A stretch of 64,000 nucleotides of DNA from Anaerocolumna sp. MB42-C2 (GCF_030913705.1 NZ_CP133190.1:1612001-1676000); one strand, 5' to 3'. Positions 48,743-57,572 are shown, counted from the stretch's first letter. The notes: generated from the sequence alone by a model not told the origin. Program-made: numbers and translations.

Positions 48743-48797
48743 AAAGCCACATCTAACAGATGTGATCTAACAGATGTGATCTAACAGATGTGGCTTT
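48743..48797 (+). terminator. Terminator containing three tandem 14-bp repeats
   Basis: AAAGCCACATCT (48743-48754) pairs with AGATGTGGCTTT (48786-48797), followed by T residues. Between and within the arms, ATCTAACAGATGTG is repeated three times without change (48751-48764, 48765-48778, 48779-48792). Each unit also contains a mini hairpin, ATCT-AAC-AGAT. The rest of the 48711-49041 gap is AT-rich and empty. Confidence 0.8.
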
Positions 48798-49041
48798 TCT
48801 CCCTATATCAGCTGCGAATAGTAACGTACAAATTCCTGTTATCAATCCTCAATTCTTATTTTACAGACTTTTTACATGGTCACTATTCTTTATTATTTCA
48901 CGCTTATAAAATTTATATAAATAATAGTTTTATCCCAACATCTTGGATAAGTCTAACCTTTTAGAATATGGATTTGTTACAGTTACCTTTTTATGTTAGT
49001 TCGCTACATATCACAATTATAAAATTAATAAAAAGTTATTC

Positions 49042-49611
49042 TTATCGCAATATTTCTACCTGTTTGTCAATCCACATGTATATATCGTTCATTTCCCCCT
49101 CATAATCATCTATGATTTCAAAGAACTTTGAATTATTCTCCTGACAGCATTTTTTTAATTTTGTGTGGAGTTTATAAAAATTGTCCAAGTTCATATAATC
49201 ATCATGTTCATTATATTCTTTCAGCTCAATCTCACTTCTATGTTCGACAATCCCTGAAATAAAATTCTTTTCAAGGTACCTCTTTGAAAAACCTATATAT
49301 AGAGTAATTATCTGTTTTAAATATTCAGGTTCAAAATCATTAACATGCTCAGGTGGCAAGTAGCAACCTTCTATTATAATATTTTGCCCATTTTCAATAT
49401 TTGTCATTATAATACCTTTTACTATCGGCCACAGTTTATTTGTAATTTCATCATCGTCATCAGTTGCAGAAAAATCACAATATTTATTTCCACGAATCAG
49501 CCCCATTTTTATATGGTCTATCGACAGATATGGAATCTTATACTTCTCAAGTAATTTTTGAGCCATCAATGTTTTTCCTGTACAACTAACCCCTCCAATT
49601 AATATAACCAT
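49042..49611 (-). CDS. P-loop small-molecule kinase-like protein
   Basis: A 189-residue P-loop NTPase beginning MVILIGGVSCTGKT, a Walker A of the G-x4-G-K-T type. Second-strand acids follow (YLSIDHIKMG), with IIIEGCYLPP later. It resembles zeta-toxin, uridine or adenylylsulfate kinase-like proteins that phosphorylate small metabolites. The substrate is unknown. It opens the leftward array of small enzymes and has no partner in the same operon beyond the methyltransferase 66 bases upstream. Confidence 0.75.
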   Translation of the reverse strand: MVILIGGVSCTGKTLMAQKLLEKYKIPYLSIDHIKMGLIRGNKYCDFSATDDDDEITNKLWPIVKGIIMTNIENGQNIIIEGCYLPPEHVNDFEPEYLKQIITLYIGFSKRYLEKNFISGIVEHRSEIELKEYNEHDDYMNLDNFYKLHTKLKKCCQENNSKFFEIIDDYEGEMNDIYMWIDKQVEILR

Positions 49612-49677
49612 CGCTATCTCCTTCTAATATCCTAGTGTGACTGTCTCCTACACCACGCGTACATCCCTGCCAATATT

Positions 49678-50436
49678 TCAAACTTTTTTCTGTGAAAATG
49701 CCATCATCTGAATACTGTTTGCATCAGCGGGTGTTCCATTTATATCCGCATAAGCCTCTCTAAAGGTCATTCCTACTAACTTCATGATGTCTGCTACTTC
49801 ATCAATCGTATATAATCTTGTCGGTGCCCAAGGGGTCATTTCAGGTTTGGGTAAAACTTCTCCGTACTTGTAATCAAATTGTCCATAAAGCATAACTCTG
49901 GTATCCCGGTTCCAATTGAATTGTGATAATGTCAATGCCTTATCACCTGCATCCCAGAGTTTGCACGGAAAATGTTTATCCGCATAATCTCCGCTTACGA
50001 TATCCATAAAATGCTGGCCGCCTGGCTTTAATGCCCTTGAAATCACTTTAAATATCTTCATATTTTCTTCATCGGTCTCTAAGTATCCTATAGCACCATC
50101 TGCCATATTTAGGACTACATCAAACTTATTTTCATAAGAAACCTCCCGAATATCAGATAAAATAAATTCGGCATTTAACCCTTCCTTTTTGGCCTGCTCA
50201 TTTCCATAGTTCACAAAGTCAACCGTAATGTCAACACCTACAACCTCATATCCCTTTCTTGCAAACTCCAGCGCATGCCTGCCATAACCACATGCCAGAT
50301 CCAGAATTCGTTCATGCCCCTTAAGTCTCATCTTATCAATTATGAAATCTACCTGTGCCACTGTATTCTCGGTCCATGACTGATTCATGATATCCAGAGA
50401 CCATCCTTGTTTATACCAATCAGAATTATTACTCAT
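49678..50436 (-). CDS. Class I SAM-dependent methyltransferase
   Basis: A 252-residue methyltransferase with SAM motif I LDLACGYGRHALEFA, acidic motif VGVDI and motif IV NMADGAIGYLE. The C-terminus includes YTIDEVADIMKLVGMTF, typical of small-molecule methyltransferases of this class. The target is unknown. It lies 38 bases downstream of the VOC gene, so the two could share a transcript. Confidence 0.88.
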   Translation of the reverse strand: MSNNSDWYKQGWSLDIMNQSWTENTVAQVDFIIDKMRLKGHERILDLACGYGRHALEFARKGYEVVGVDITVDFVNYGNEQAKKEGLNAEFILSDIREVSYENKFDVVLNMADGAIGYLETDEENMKIFKVISRALKPGGQHFMDIVSGDYADKHFPCKLWDAGDKALTLSQFNWNRDTRVMLYGQFDYKYGEVLPKPEMTPWAPTRLYTIDEVADIMKLVGMTFREAYADINGTPADANSIQMMAFSQKKV

Positions 50437-50474
50437 ATCAATGTGTCCTTCCGCTTATTATGATGCATCTATTC

Positions 50475-50900
50475 TCAAATAGTACCTGTAGATAACGGCT
50501 TACCATTCCAGTAATCAAAATCTTCTGGTGGACGATGTGAAGCTGCAGATAAATACCACCATATGCCAAATCTATCAACGATTGAAGTCGCACAAGGACT
50601 CCAGGGCAGCTCCCCTATCGGCATATCAATTTTTCCTCCTTCTTTTAGTAAATCATAGGCACGTTTTACTTCCTCCGGACTACCAAATTCGAAACCTAGC
50701 TGAACTAAACTCTCATTTACATTATCCCTTGATGCTTCCACTACGGATAAAAAGCATTCTCCATTTCTAGAAAGCTCTGAATGATAAAAGGAACCATCTG
50801 GATTTTTTACATGATACCCCAATTTCAATCCAAATACCTGTTGATACAGTTCAACTGCTTTCGCACTATTTTTCACATATACTCCAATACCTAATCCCAT
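50475..50900 (-). CDS. VOC family protein (glyoxalase/bleomycin-resistance fold)
   Basis: A 141-residue VOC-fold protein with paired beta-alpha-beta-beta-beta units: YVKNSAKAVELYQQVFGLKLG, then RNGECFLSV and the second half ending DRFGIWWYL. The family binds metals and detoxifies or sequesters compounds (glyoxalase, fosfomycin, bleomycin); this one resembles the PhnB-like group. The ATG at 50900 is supported by GGGAGAAG; a start 24 codons earlier has no site. Confidence 0.85.
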   Translation of the reverse strand: MGLGIGVYVKNSAKAVELYQQVFGLKLGYHVKNPDGSFYHSELSRNGECFLSVVEASRDNVNESLVQLGFEFGSPEEVKRAYDLLKEGGKIDMPIGELPWSPCATSIVDRFGIWWYLSAASHRPPEDFDYWNGKPLSTGTI

Positions 50901-51025
50901 TTTTTCTTCTCCCATAATTTCTAATTTATCTGTTTTATTGATTGTAAAAATTTTGATTCCCAATTGTAACAACTACGAATCTCTATTCCTTAACACGACC
51001 CATTTTGATAAATACAATGAGAATA

Positions 51026-51045
51026 CTTTATTTCATAAATATTGG
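51026..51045. repeat. Recurrent intergenic motif, copy 1
   Basis: CTTTATTTCATAAATATTGG resembles three other junction sequences in the enzyme array: 52277-52299, 53585-53607 and 55474-55496. Their shared pattern is CTTTACTTCATAAATATAATG. Each lies between the end of one gene and the start of the next. The role is unknown; this copy is the most diverged. Confidence 0.3.
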
Positions 51046-51049
51046 TAAT

Positions 51050-51190
51050 TCAAATATTGGGTAGGCAGTAATCACCATGTATTACTACATCATTTTTTAA
51101 TAGTCCTTTCATGGCTTTTACTTCTTCAGCCGCATTATTAGCATTTGCTTTCCCAATATACTCTGCAATATCATATAAAGTTATATCATT
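51050..51190 (-). pseudogene. Remnant of an aminoglycoside phosphotransferase
   Basis: A minus-strand frame without a start codon reads ...YDIAEYIGKANANN...LLKNDVVIHGDYCLPNI and stops. HGDYCLPNI is the catalytic loop of APH(3')-type kinanses, which phosphorylate kanamycin and neomycin. Everything before and after the loop is missing, so this is a decayed resistance gene. Confidence 0.65.
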
Positions 51191-51196
51191 TACCCA

Positions 51197-51340
51197 TTAT
51201 AGAGAGTCGGCAGAACCGCAGAGATATAAAAATTGCACTGCCCAGAAGGTCAAATCACATTCAAGGGCGTATTTACGCTTGTAATCCGATTCCAGACGCA
51301 CATCAGCATAAGGATTAGGATATTCAATACAAACTAAATC
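51197..51340 (-). pseudogene. Unassigned coding remnant
   Basis: A continuous minus-strand frame of 47 codons (YPNPYADVRLESDYKRKYAL, then WAVQFLYLCGSADSL) ends in a stop and has no start. It looks protein-coding by composition, but I do not recognise the family. Together with the phosphotransferase remnant it fills most of the gap 50973-51446. Confidence 0.4.
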
Positions 51341-51446
51341 AACTTTACGTTATTTTCACATATTCTATCGTAGCAAAATACTGTACTTGAATATCGTGTG
51401 GATCTATTCAATTCTTTCACTTGATATAAGCCGTTCACAAGAACAT

Positions 51447-52013
51447 TTAGATTTTCAATTTGTAAATCTTGAATTCATTGGTTCTATAACTCTTGGTGAT
51501 ATGTAACCATTGCTCCATTGTTTCAATTTTTTCTTCTGTAGCTGTAGTTCTGTAAGATTGTCGGAAGAATAACATAGGTGCATCATTTTCAAAACAATTA
51601 AAAGCATTTTTTAGATATTTCATTCGGTCAGCATCAAGAATAAGCATATGAAAGCCCATTATATCAATAGCAGCATCATATTTTTCGAGTATTGGATCAT
51701 TTACCATATCAAGTAATGACACCGTAGCTTGTGGATATTGTTTTATTGCAGCTTTTGCCTTTATAATCGCTGATGGGGCTATATCCACACCATGATAAAT
51801 ACATCCGAGCTTCGATAATATTTCGCCGCCCGCACCCTCACCGCAAGCAAACTCAATGACCCTTTTATCTTGAAGCTTGTTTTCTTCAACCCATTTTGAA
51901 AGAGTTGAAAATAGGACTTTATCGTCAGGGGCATGTCCCCATCTTTCAATACCGGCTGAAAATACTTTCTGATATCGACTTTCATATGCTAAATAATAAG
52001 GTATTTCATCCAT
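51447..52013 (-). CDS. Class I SAM-dependent methyltransferase
   Basis: A 188-residue protein with SAM motif I IEFACGEGAGGEILSKLG, acidic motif YHGVDIAPSAI and motif IV YDAAIDIMGFHML. A short N-terminal helical cap (MDEIPYYLAYESRYQK) precedes it. The target is unknown. The start at 52013 fits the conserved N-terminus and a GGTTGG-type site; an ATG at 52052 would add 13 residues but sits too close to its AGGA. It is a separate transcription unit in the array. Confidence 0.82.
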   Translation of the reverse strand: MDEIPYYLAYESRYQKVFSAGIERWGHAPDDKVLFSTLSKWVEENKLQDKRVIEFACGEGAGGEILSKLGCIYHGVDIAPSAIIKAKAAIKQYPQATVSLLDMVNDPILEKYDAAIDIMGFHMLILDADRMKYLKNAFNCFENDAPMLFFRQSYRTTATEEKIETMEQWLHITKSYRTNEFKIYKLKI

Positions 52014-52276
52014 AATCGCACACCAACCTAATAAGTTATTTTTAATTTGCATTATCCTGTTAATAAAATGAATATTATGCCAGTGGACATAAATGAGACT
52101 ACACAGCTTTATCGTAATATATTACTGATATCCATGGCAAATAACAAAAAGACATTTGTAATCGAAAACAATTACATCCATAACTATGAAACCCTCCCCA
52201 AAAGTGCATTCTGTGAATACAAAATAAATAAAGTTCATTTCAATATATACTGCAATTTCATATATCCTGTATGATG

Positions 52277-52299
52277 CTTTACTTCATAAATATAATGGG
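52277..52299. repeat. Recurrent intergenic motif, copy 2
   Basis: This copy matches the pattern CTTTACTTCATAAATATAATG exactly, followed by GG. It sits between the VOC gene at 52339 and the methyltransferase at 52013, in a 325-bp gap that shows nothing else I can name. Confidence 0.35.
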
Positions 52300-52338
52300 T
52301 AGTGTGGATAACTTCTGATTATGCTTAGTTGCGGAAAG

Positions 52339-52722
52339 TTATTTTTGTTTCATTCCAAAAGCAATCCATCGTCCGTCTATATCTTCTAACACAAATTCCA
52401 TATTATTATAATCTGTCATATTGAGCGGACTAACAATTTTAGCTCCTTTACTTATAAATTCATTTTGTAATGCTTCTTGATTGTCTGTAATAAAATAAGC
52501 ATCTTCCCCATAACCGTATAGTTCCCTATTCGTGTAGACTTTTTCGGCATTAGCCTTAGTCAATACTATTTCCACACTATCACGATAAAGGCATATGTGG
52601 GGTTCTTTTACATCTAAATATTTAACCATTCTAAATCCCATAATCTCGTTATAATACTTAGCGGTTTCTTCGATATTCGGTGTAGGAAACACCGCAAGTA
52701 TTGAATAAATAAATTTTTCCAT
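52339..52722 (-). CDS. VOC family protein (glyoxalase/bleomycin-resistance fold)
   Basis: A 127-residue VOC-fold protein: VFPTPNIEETAKYYNEIMGFRM opens the first half and LEDIDGRWIAFGM closes the second. Glu or His metal ligands of the glyoxalase type are partly present (H43 in EPHICLY and the C-terminal acid), so it may bind a drug or act as a glyoxalase-like enzyme. It is monocistronic with GGAG before its ATG. It is distinct from the VOC protein at 50475. Confidence 0.87.
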   Translation of the reverse strand: MEKFIYSILAVFPTPNIEETAKYYNEIMGFRMVKYLDVKEPHICLYRDSVEIVLTKANAEKVYTNRELYGYGEDAYFITDNQEALQNEFISKGAKIVSPLNMTDYNNMEFVLEDIDGRWIAFGMKQK

Positions 52723-52745
52723 ACATAATTTCTCCTTTATGATAT

Positions 52746-52950
52746 TTAATATATATTCATCGCGTCAATTTTTATAGCTGCCTTATCATCCTTTAGAAGT
52801 TTAATTAATCCATCAATCCCTTTTGTAATGGCATCTTCCATTTTCGCAAATTTATTTTCTGTATAATTTGTTTGAATATATTTACCACTAGAATCCTTAT
52901 CCTCATAAATATCTCGTTCAGAACAAATATCGTTAATATTAGTTGAAATT
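52746..52950 (-). pseudogene. C-terminal remnant of an unassigned gene
   Basis: A start-less minus-strand frame of about 67 codons reads ERDIYEDKDSSGKYIQTNY, then KMEDAITKGIDGLIKLLKDD and ends AMNIY-stop. An in-frame stop upstream blocks any longer product. The composition is coding-like, but the family is unknown. It fills the 244-bp gap before the GNAT gene. Confidence 0.45.
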
Positions 52951-52966
52951 TACTTTAAATCGCAAA

Positions 52967-53491
52967 TTAGAATTCTTTCTTATAAATCAACATACCATTG
53001 CCATTAGGATCATCTTCTGCTCCAAATTCTTCTTTGACAAATTCATAACTATTCTTTTCAAGAACTCTTACAGAAGCATCATTCCCATGCATAACTCGGC
53101 CATATAAAACTTTTATTTCAAAAGTCTCAACTATAAACTCTGTCATTGCCTTTAAAAGTTCTGTAGCATAGCCTTTTCCGCTATGCTTGCTACAAATTCC
53201 GTAACCTATTTCTACTTCACCTGATTTTCCTTCAACTTCATTTACTCCTGTATCGCCTATCAATTCACCTGTTTCCTTTGACTCGACAGCTAGTACATAA
53301 GGTAAATGCTTGTTATTCACACAATTAACATAGAAATTGATTGCCCCTTGTGTTTCTTCAATATTGCTATAAATTTCATTGGGAATCCATTGTTTCACTT
53401 CTGCCTCCAAATGGTTTTCATATAAGCGTTGATCATCTTTAAACACGAATTTTCTGATTCTTAAATGCTCTGTTTCAAACATATAACCCAT
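52967..53491 (-). CDS. GNAT family N-acetyltransferase (RimJ/RimL type)
   Basis: A 174-residue acetyltransferase beginning with the RimJ/RimL pattern ETEHLRIRKFVFKDDQ. The acetyl-CoA motif A is seen as EIGYGICSKHSGKGYATELL (the Q/R-x-x-G-x-G/A segment is HSGKGY). The C-terminal SVRVLEKNSYEFVKEE strand-helix is also typical. It should transfer an acetyl group to a protein N-terminus or small molecule. It is one of three intact GNAT genes in the array. Confidence 0.9.
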   Translation of the reverse strand: MGYMFETEHLRIRKFVFKDDQRLYENHLEAEVKQWIPNEIYSNIEETQGAINFYVNCVNNKHLPYVLAVESKETGELIGDTGVNEVEGKSGEVEIGYGICSKHSGKGYATELLKAMTEFIVETFEIKVLYGRVMHGNDASVRVLEKNSYEFVKEEFGAEDDPNGNGMLIYKKEF

Positions 53492-53584
53492 TTTGCTTCT
53501 CCTGCAAATTCAAGATTTTCTTTTCTATGTAATACCAACTTATTCAAAATAAGTATAATCATATTTTTTCTTCATTTGACTTAT

Positions 53585-53607
53585 ATAACTTACATAAATA
53601 TAATGAG
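53585..53607. repeat. Recurrent intergenic motif, copy 3
   Basis: ATAACTTACATAAATATAATGAG shares the CATAAATATAATG core with copies 2 and 4. It lies between the HIT gene stop at 53621 and the GNAT start at 53491. Confidence 0.3.
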
Positions 53608-53620
53608 CAGTTGCATTAAT

Positions 53621-54079
53621 TCATCTATTTACTCCTTTGGCAAGTAACTGATCTATTTCACTCTTAATCATTTGTTTTAAATCTTCACGTTCTTCATCGG
53701 AAGGTCGTGTTGTTTCATCAAATAGAACAGAATCAGGAAGTTGATACACAGAACTTACTATTGGAGTATCACCTTTTCTTCTTGGATATAGATGCCAATG
53801 AATGTGAGAGCATCCATTTCCTAATAATTCATAATTCATTTTATCCGGTTTGAAAATATTACCTACTGCTTCGGCAACAATTGCCATTTCTTCAAGATGT
53901 TTTATCATGAAGTTTCGCTCTAAATTATACAATTCAGGCCCATGCTCTTTACAGTTAAACACAGTATAACCTCTAAAACGTTGAAACCACCCTAAGATTA
54001 CATATCCGGTCTGAAGTTCCATAATGAAGTATGGATCCTGATAAATATTTTTTTGACTTTCACACATTTTACACGCCAT
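53621..54079 (-). CDS. HIT family (histidine triad) protein
   Basis: A 152-residue protein with the histidine triad H-I-H-W-H-L-Y near residue 96, preceded by NYELLGNGCSH. A possible zinc-binding C-x2-C sits at the N-terminus (MACKMCES). HIT enzymes hydrolyse or transfer nucleotidyl groups from dinucleotides or AMP conjugates. The substrate is unknown. It is part of the leftward array with its own ribosome site (AGGAAAT region before the ATG). Confidence 0.85.
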   Translation of the reverse strand: MACKMCESQKNIYQDPYFIMELQTGYVILGWFQRFRGYTVFNCKEHGPELYNLERNFMIKHLEEMAIVAEAVGNIFKPDKMNYELLGNGCSHIHWHLYPRRKGDTPIVSSVYQLPDSVLFDETTRPSDEEREDLKQMIKSEIDQLLAKGVNR

Positions 54080-54218
54080 TGTTATTTCCTCCCCGTCTTT
54101 ACTTTTGCACTTGTACCAGTCATTACAAGCAATTGCTTTTTAATTTCTAGCTGGATTTTAGAGCGCAGACAAACTGATTTTAACTTTGGTGGGATTTACT
54201 CAATTAAATATCATAAAC

Positions 54219-54824
54219 CTAATATCCAAGTTTTTCATGAATTAAAATTACTTCATATTCACTCCCTGTAGGTTTTTCCCATAATACAGAAGAATTTCTG
54301 CATATTCTCTGCGGGCTTTTACAATCGTAACATTTATCACCCTTTAGCGCACATGGCGTTTTTACTCCTAAACGTTTTGCATTAAGGGGTGCAGCTATAT
54401 TTCTTGCTCTGTCTAAGGCCTCTTCATAACTTGAAGCTATTTTATTTTCGCCAATAATTAAATAAACTTTATCATGTCCAAAACTGATCGCAGATACACG
54501 ATTTCCAGTATTATCAATATTGATGATTTCTCCTGTTTCGGCAATTCCATTTACCGAAGAAATATAAAAATCTGCAAGATTTGCCCTCTTTCTTACTTCC
54601 ATGGCACTCATGTTTTCAGGTAATCGCATATGCCAATACACATCATTATGAGACACCAGTGCATCATACAGTTTCATTTCATCTACTGTAACTGAACCTC
54701 CGATTCCAATAGTTCTATTACTCATTTGATTAGATAAATACTTAGTTGCTTCTTCTGCATGATTAAATTCACTTACGATATACCCTAAGCACTCTAGACT
54801 ATTTTTGATTTTTGTAAATTCCAT
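54219..54824 (-). CDS. LUD domain protein (LutC/YkgG-like)
   Basis: A 201-residue protein of the LUD family (formerly DUF162). It contains TIGIGGSVTVDEMKLYDAL, VNGIAETGEIINIDNTGNRVSAI and GHDKVYLIIGENKI, all core LUD segments. A CALKGDKCYDC segment near the C-terminus adds four cysteines (with RICRNSS) that may bind metal. LutC-like proteins are needed for lactate use as part of a complex, but no lutA or lutB is here. The ATG at 54824 follows AGGAG. Confidence 0.87.
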   Translation of the reverse strand: MEFTKIKNSLECLGYIVSEFNHAEEATKYLSNQMSNRTIGIGGSVTVDEMKLYDALVSHNDVYWHMRLPENMSAMEVRKRANLADFYISSVNGIAETGEIINIDNTGNRVSAISFGHDKVYLIIGENKIASSYEEALDRARNIAAPLNAKRLGVKTPCALKGDKCYDCKSPQRICRNSSVLWEKPTGSEYEVILIHEKLGY

Positions 54825-54936
54825 AATTGTAGTACTCCTATTCATACAAGTTTTCTTTTTATAATCTGCATAAGACCATGGAATTAATTTAAGATTATGT
54901 TACCAACCATATTGCATTTTTTATAACATGGACCTT

Positions 54937-55434
54937 TCATATAACTCGCTTTTCCATCAAAAAAAATCTGCCTTTTCTCCATTCCGCATATCCTACATTT
55001 TTGTAAAAAGCTTTTGAATACAATTTTAAGGCAAATGGATTATTAGAATAAGCATCCAATCTGACTGATTGATATCCCCTGTCTATCATTTGTTTTTCTG
55101 CATATTCAAGAGTTATTTTCCCAATTCCCTGATGTTGAAATTCAGGATTTACACATAATCTATGGATTACGCAATATTCATCGTCAGGATACTCCCAAGC
55201 TCCATTTCTATAATCCGCATCGCATTCCTCGTTGATAACATAAATAACAGCAATTATTTGATTCTTTAGCCCGATAAATAATTGTTTTTTTTCGATGTCG
55301 TTGGCAAAATCTTTTCTGGTGGGATAGAGTTCATCCCACTGGTAAATTCCATTTGCCTCCATATTTTTGACGGCTGATTTAACAATAGTAAAAATTTCTT
55401 CTAAATCTTGCATTTCTGCTAGTCTAAAATACAT
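54937..55434 (-). CDS. GNAT family N-acetyltransferase
   Basis: A 165-residue acetyltransferase. Motif A is VIHRLCVNPEFQHQGIGKITLEYAE, with Q-H-Q-G-I-G as the acetyl-CoA pyrophosphate loop. Motif B follows in LDAYSNNPFALKLYSK. The substrate is unknown; this type acetylates amino groups of small molecules or peptides. It is a separate gene in the array with about 90 bases before the LUD gene. Confidence 0.9.
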   Translation of the reverse strand: MYFRLAEMQDLEEIFTIVKSAVKNMEANGIYQWDELYPTRKDFANDIEKKQLFIGLKNQIIAVIYVINEECDADYRNGAWEYPDDEYCVIHRLCVNPEFQHQGIGKITLEYAEKQMIDRGYQSVRLDAYSNNPFALKLYSKAFYKNVGYAEWRKGRFFLMEKRVI

Positions 55435-55473
55435 ATTATAATCTCCAAATATTTAAATTTCCTATATACCATT

Positions 55474-55496
55474 CTTTACTTCATGGATATAATGAA
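55474..55496. repeat. Recurrent intergenic motif, copy 4
   Basis: CTTTACTTCATGGATATAATGAA differs from the pattern CTTTACTTCATAAATATAATG by two bases. It coincides with the broken 3' end of the truncated methyltransferase at 55476-55706, suggesting these motifs mark junctions. Confidence 0.35.
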
Positions 55497-55706
55497 AGCT
55501 CGTTTAATAAAGTTCCTCATGCCATTGGGATATGCGTATGCTGCAGCAAAAAGATACTGTCCAAAACCAAAGCCAAAATCTAATATCCGCGGGCTGTCAT
55601 TTCCATTTAATGGCATTGACTTCATGAATTTAACGCCTTCTGTTTTTTCCCACATAGCGATGTCTTCATATAAATATTCATTTGTATTTTTATATTTATT
55701 TTCCAT
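55476..55706 (-). pseudogene. Truncated SAM-dependent methyltransferase
   Basis: The first 55 or so codons encode the start of a class I methyltransferase up to motif I (PRILDFGFGFGQYLFAA). The frame then runs into unrelated codons and stops at 76 residues, where a full enzyme would need about 200. The ribosome site and start appear intact and overlap the end of the regulator gene upstream. It is a 3'-deleted gene, cut at a copy of the recurrent motif. Confidence 0.75.
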
Positions 55707-55711
55707 ATTTA

Positions 55712-56416
55712 TTATGAATCCTTTTCCTCAACTGCAATATACACATCCATATATGGAATTCCATCTATATCATATTCTTTTTCAAAACATGAGATAAGCT
55801 TTTTATCCTCTTTATGACTTATTCCATTAACATGCATATGTGTCATCAACACTTTGTACGCATTTGGAATTAAACGAAATGGTGCTATTATTGGATTTTT
55901 TATTGTGATAACGATATATTTTTGTTTTTCTTGGCTAACAACATCCATTGTATCAGCAGTTTGTGCTACATTATCTGGCAATACCAATGCAGCGGCATAA
56001 CCATGCATATTAAACACATTTATCTGCTCCTGTGATAAAACTGGAAAATCCCAGCCAATAATTTCCGGAGTGCCTATTTTCAATATATCTGCCCATTTTT
56101 TCACATGACTAATGGCATCATCTTCTGGTTCTGTGCTAACAACTGCATATCTAATATATCTGAATGGCTCTACATATTCCATTCGAATATCAGAATAAGC
56201 TTCGTCGCACACATTCATATCTTCTCGTATTAATTCATCCATACTACAAGAAAACAACTTACATATCTCGATAACTTTATCCATTTCTGGATACATCACA
56301 TCCAACTCCCACTTCGATACGGTTTGTCTACTGACTCCAAGTTTTTCTGCCAACTCTTCCTGTGTCATCTTGTTTCTCATTTTCCTTAAAAATTGAATAT
56401 TCTGTCCAAAACTCAT
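55712..56416 (-). CDS. XRE-family regulator with GyrI-like effector domain
   Basis: A 234-residue protein with an N-terminal Cro/CI helix-turn-helix (TQEELAEKLGVSRQTVSKWELD, about 18-40). A C-terminal domain from about 80 resembles the GyrI/AraC effector-binding fold, with a beta-rich core ending DIDGIPYMDVYIAVEEK. Such proteins sense small hydrophobic molecules. AAAGGAG lies before the ATG. It is followed after five bases by the truncated methyltransferase, which it may have regulated. Confidence 0.85.
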   Translation of the reverse strand: MSFGQNIQFLRKMRNKMTQEELAEKLGVSRQTVSKWELDVMYPEMDKVIEICKLFSCSMDELIREDMNVCDEAYSDIRMEYVEPFRYIRYAVVSTEPEDDAISHVKKWADILKIGTPEIIGWDFPVLSQEQINVFNMHGYAAALVLPDNVAQTADTMDVVSQEKQKYIVITIKNPIIAPFRLIPNAYKVLMTHMHVNGISHKEDKKLISCFEKEYDIDGIPYMDVYIAVEEKDS

Positions 56417-56768
56417 AATTTTTCTCCTTTATAAAAGTTGAAACAAGCTTACATCAAGAATAGTATATATTCCACCAACCTTATGTTTCTTTATAAATAA
56501 ATACAGCAACTTCAAGTTGCGGGATTTCAAGATTAGATTATCTCTTTAATTTATAAATAATCTTTGCTACGATTTAAATTTGTTGATGAAATCATTATAC
56601 TATTTCATCACTGAATTTTCTTCATACTAACATCCATGCTATATGGGCATAAATCCTGAAGAATAACGTCTTTGACTACAGTTAATATAATAATTACTTT
56701 CCTCATACTTAACCCCACTTATTTTTTATAGTTAAGCTCTGCTAGATAATAATATAGGAACAGAATTA
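56417..56768. other. Intergenic region
   Basis: A 352-bp AT-rich gap upstream of the XRE regulator. It has a weak inverted repeat (AGATTA/TAATCT near 56532-56560). I see no gene or clear operator. Confidence 0.3.
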
Positions 56769-57572
56769 TTAATCCATTACTTTTAAATCTGCCCTTAGGC
56801 CTACTGCTGAACAGAGAACCGTAAACTGCCTTTCTCCATCTAATCCTAGTAACTTGTCCGCCTCTTTTTGTTGAAAAGCCCCTATTGCACAATTACTGCA
56901 ATTTGATGCTTCAGCTGCTAGATATAACTGTTCAGAAATGTGTCCAACGTCAATAAGCATCAATCGATGTGCAGTTCCTTTATATCTCCATTCACCTTTA
57001 TAAGGAGTGCAACACCAAAAAAATACAACTCCAGCCAGTGTAGTATAATTCTGATTCTGTGAACCATTCGAGAATATCATGTCCATCTTATCAGTTAAAT
57101 CAGGAATCTCATCTTCCATCACCAAATAATGTTCCACCGGAAGATAGCGCCATATTCCGCTCTTCATACCCTCTACATTAAGTATAGCTAAATATGTATC
57201 ATAAGCATTAATACATCCACCAGTTGCAACTGTCCTTAAATAGTTCCTGCCTGAACCGTCTTTCATATATCTCAAATATCCAGGCACAATATCTCTGACT
57301 CCCTGTGTAGCCCACAACAAAAAAGAAAGTGTCTGTAATGAAAGTGCTTGCTGCCCATAGGTTCTTCTACTTTTTCTTTCCCTTATAGCATTATAGAGTG
57401 TCATTTTCGGAGCATTGTCATCTGAAATCTTAGGTAGATATAAAACAATAGCATCTTTCGAAAATTCTTTCTCGAAAACTGGTTGTGGAATCCCTTTCGC
57501 AATATCAGCTGTAGCAATCAAATCTTCATTACTCATTTGTGATTTCATAAAATCCCTATTATCTTGATACAA
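56769..57572 (-). CDS. SagB-type nitroreductase/dehydrogenase
   Basis: A 267-residue FMN-dependent oxidoreductase of the SagB/ThcOx group within the nitroreductase superfamily. RERKSRRTYG near residue 60 is the FMN-phosphate site, WATQGV and TVATGGCINAYD follow, and the C-terminal GHISEQLYLAAEASNCSNCAIGAF is typical. SagB enzymes oxidise azolines in peptide natural products, but no YcaO/SagD partner is here, so a stand-alone reductase role is likely. The TTG start at 57572 follows GGGAGG; the frame's first TTG precedes that site. Confidence 0.88.
   Translation of the reverse strand: MYQDNRDFMKSQMSNEDLIATADIAKGIPQPVFEKEFSKDAIVLYLPKISDDNAPKMTLYNAIRERKSRRTYGQQALSLQTLSFLLWATQGVRDIVPGYLRYMKDGSGRNYLRTVATGGCINAYDTYLAILNVEGMKSGIWRYLPVEHYLVMEDEIPDLTDKMDMIFSNGSQNQNYTTLAGVVFFWCCTPYKGEWRYKGTAHRLMLIDVGHISEQLYLAAEASNCSNCAIGAFQQKEADKLLGLDGERQFTVLCSAVGLRADLKVMD

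Noticed and set aside
56769-57572. SagB as part of a peptide natural-product cluster
   Set aside because: No YcaO cyclodehydratase, precursor peptide or transporter is found next to it.
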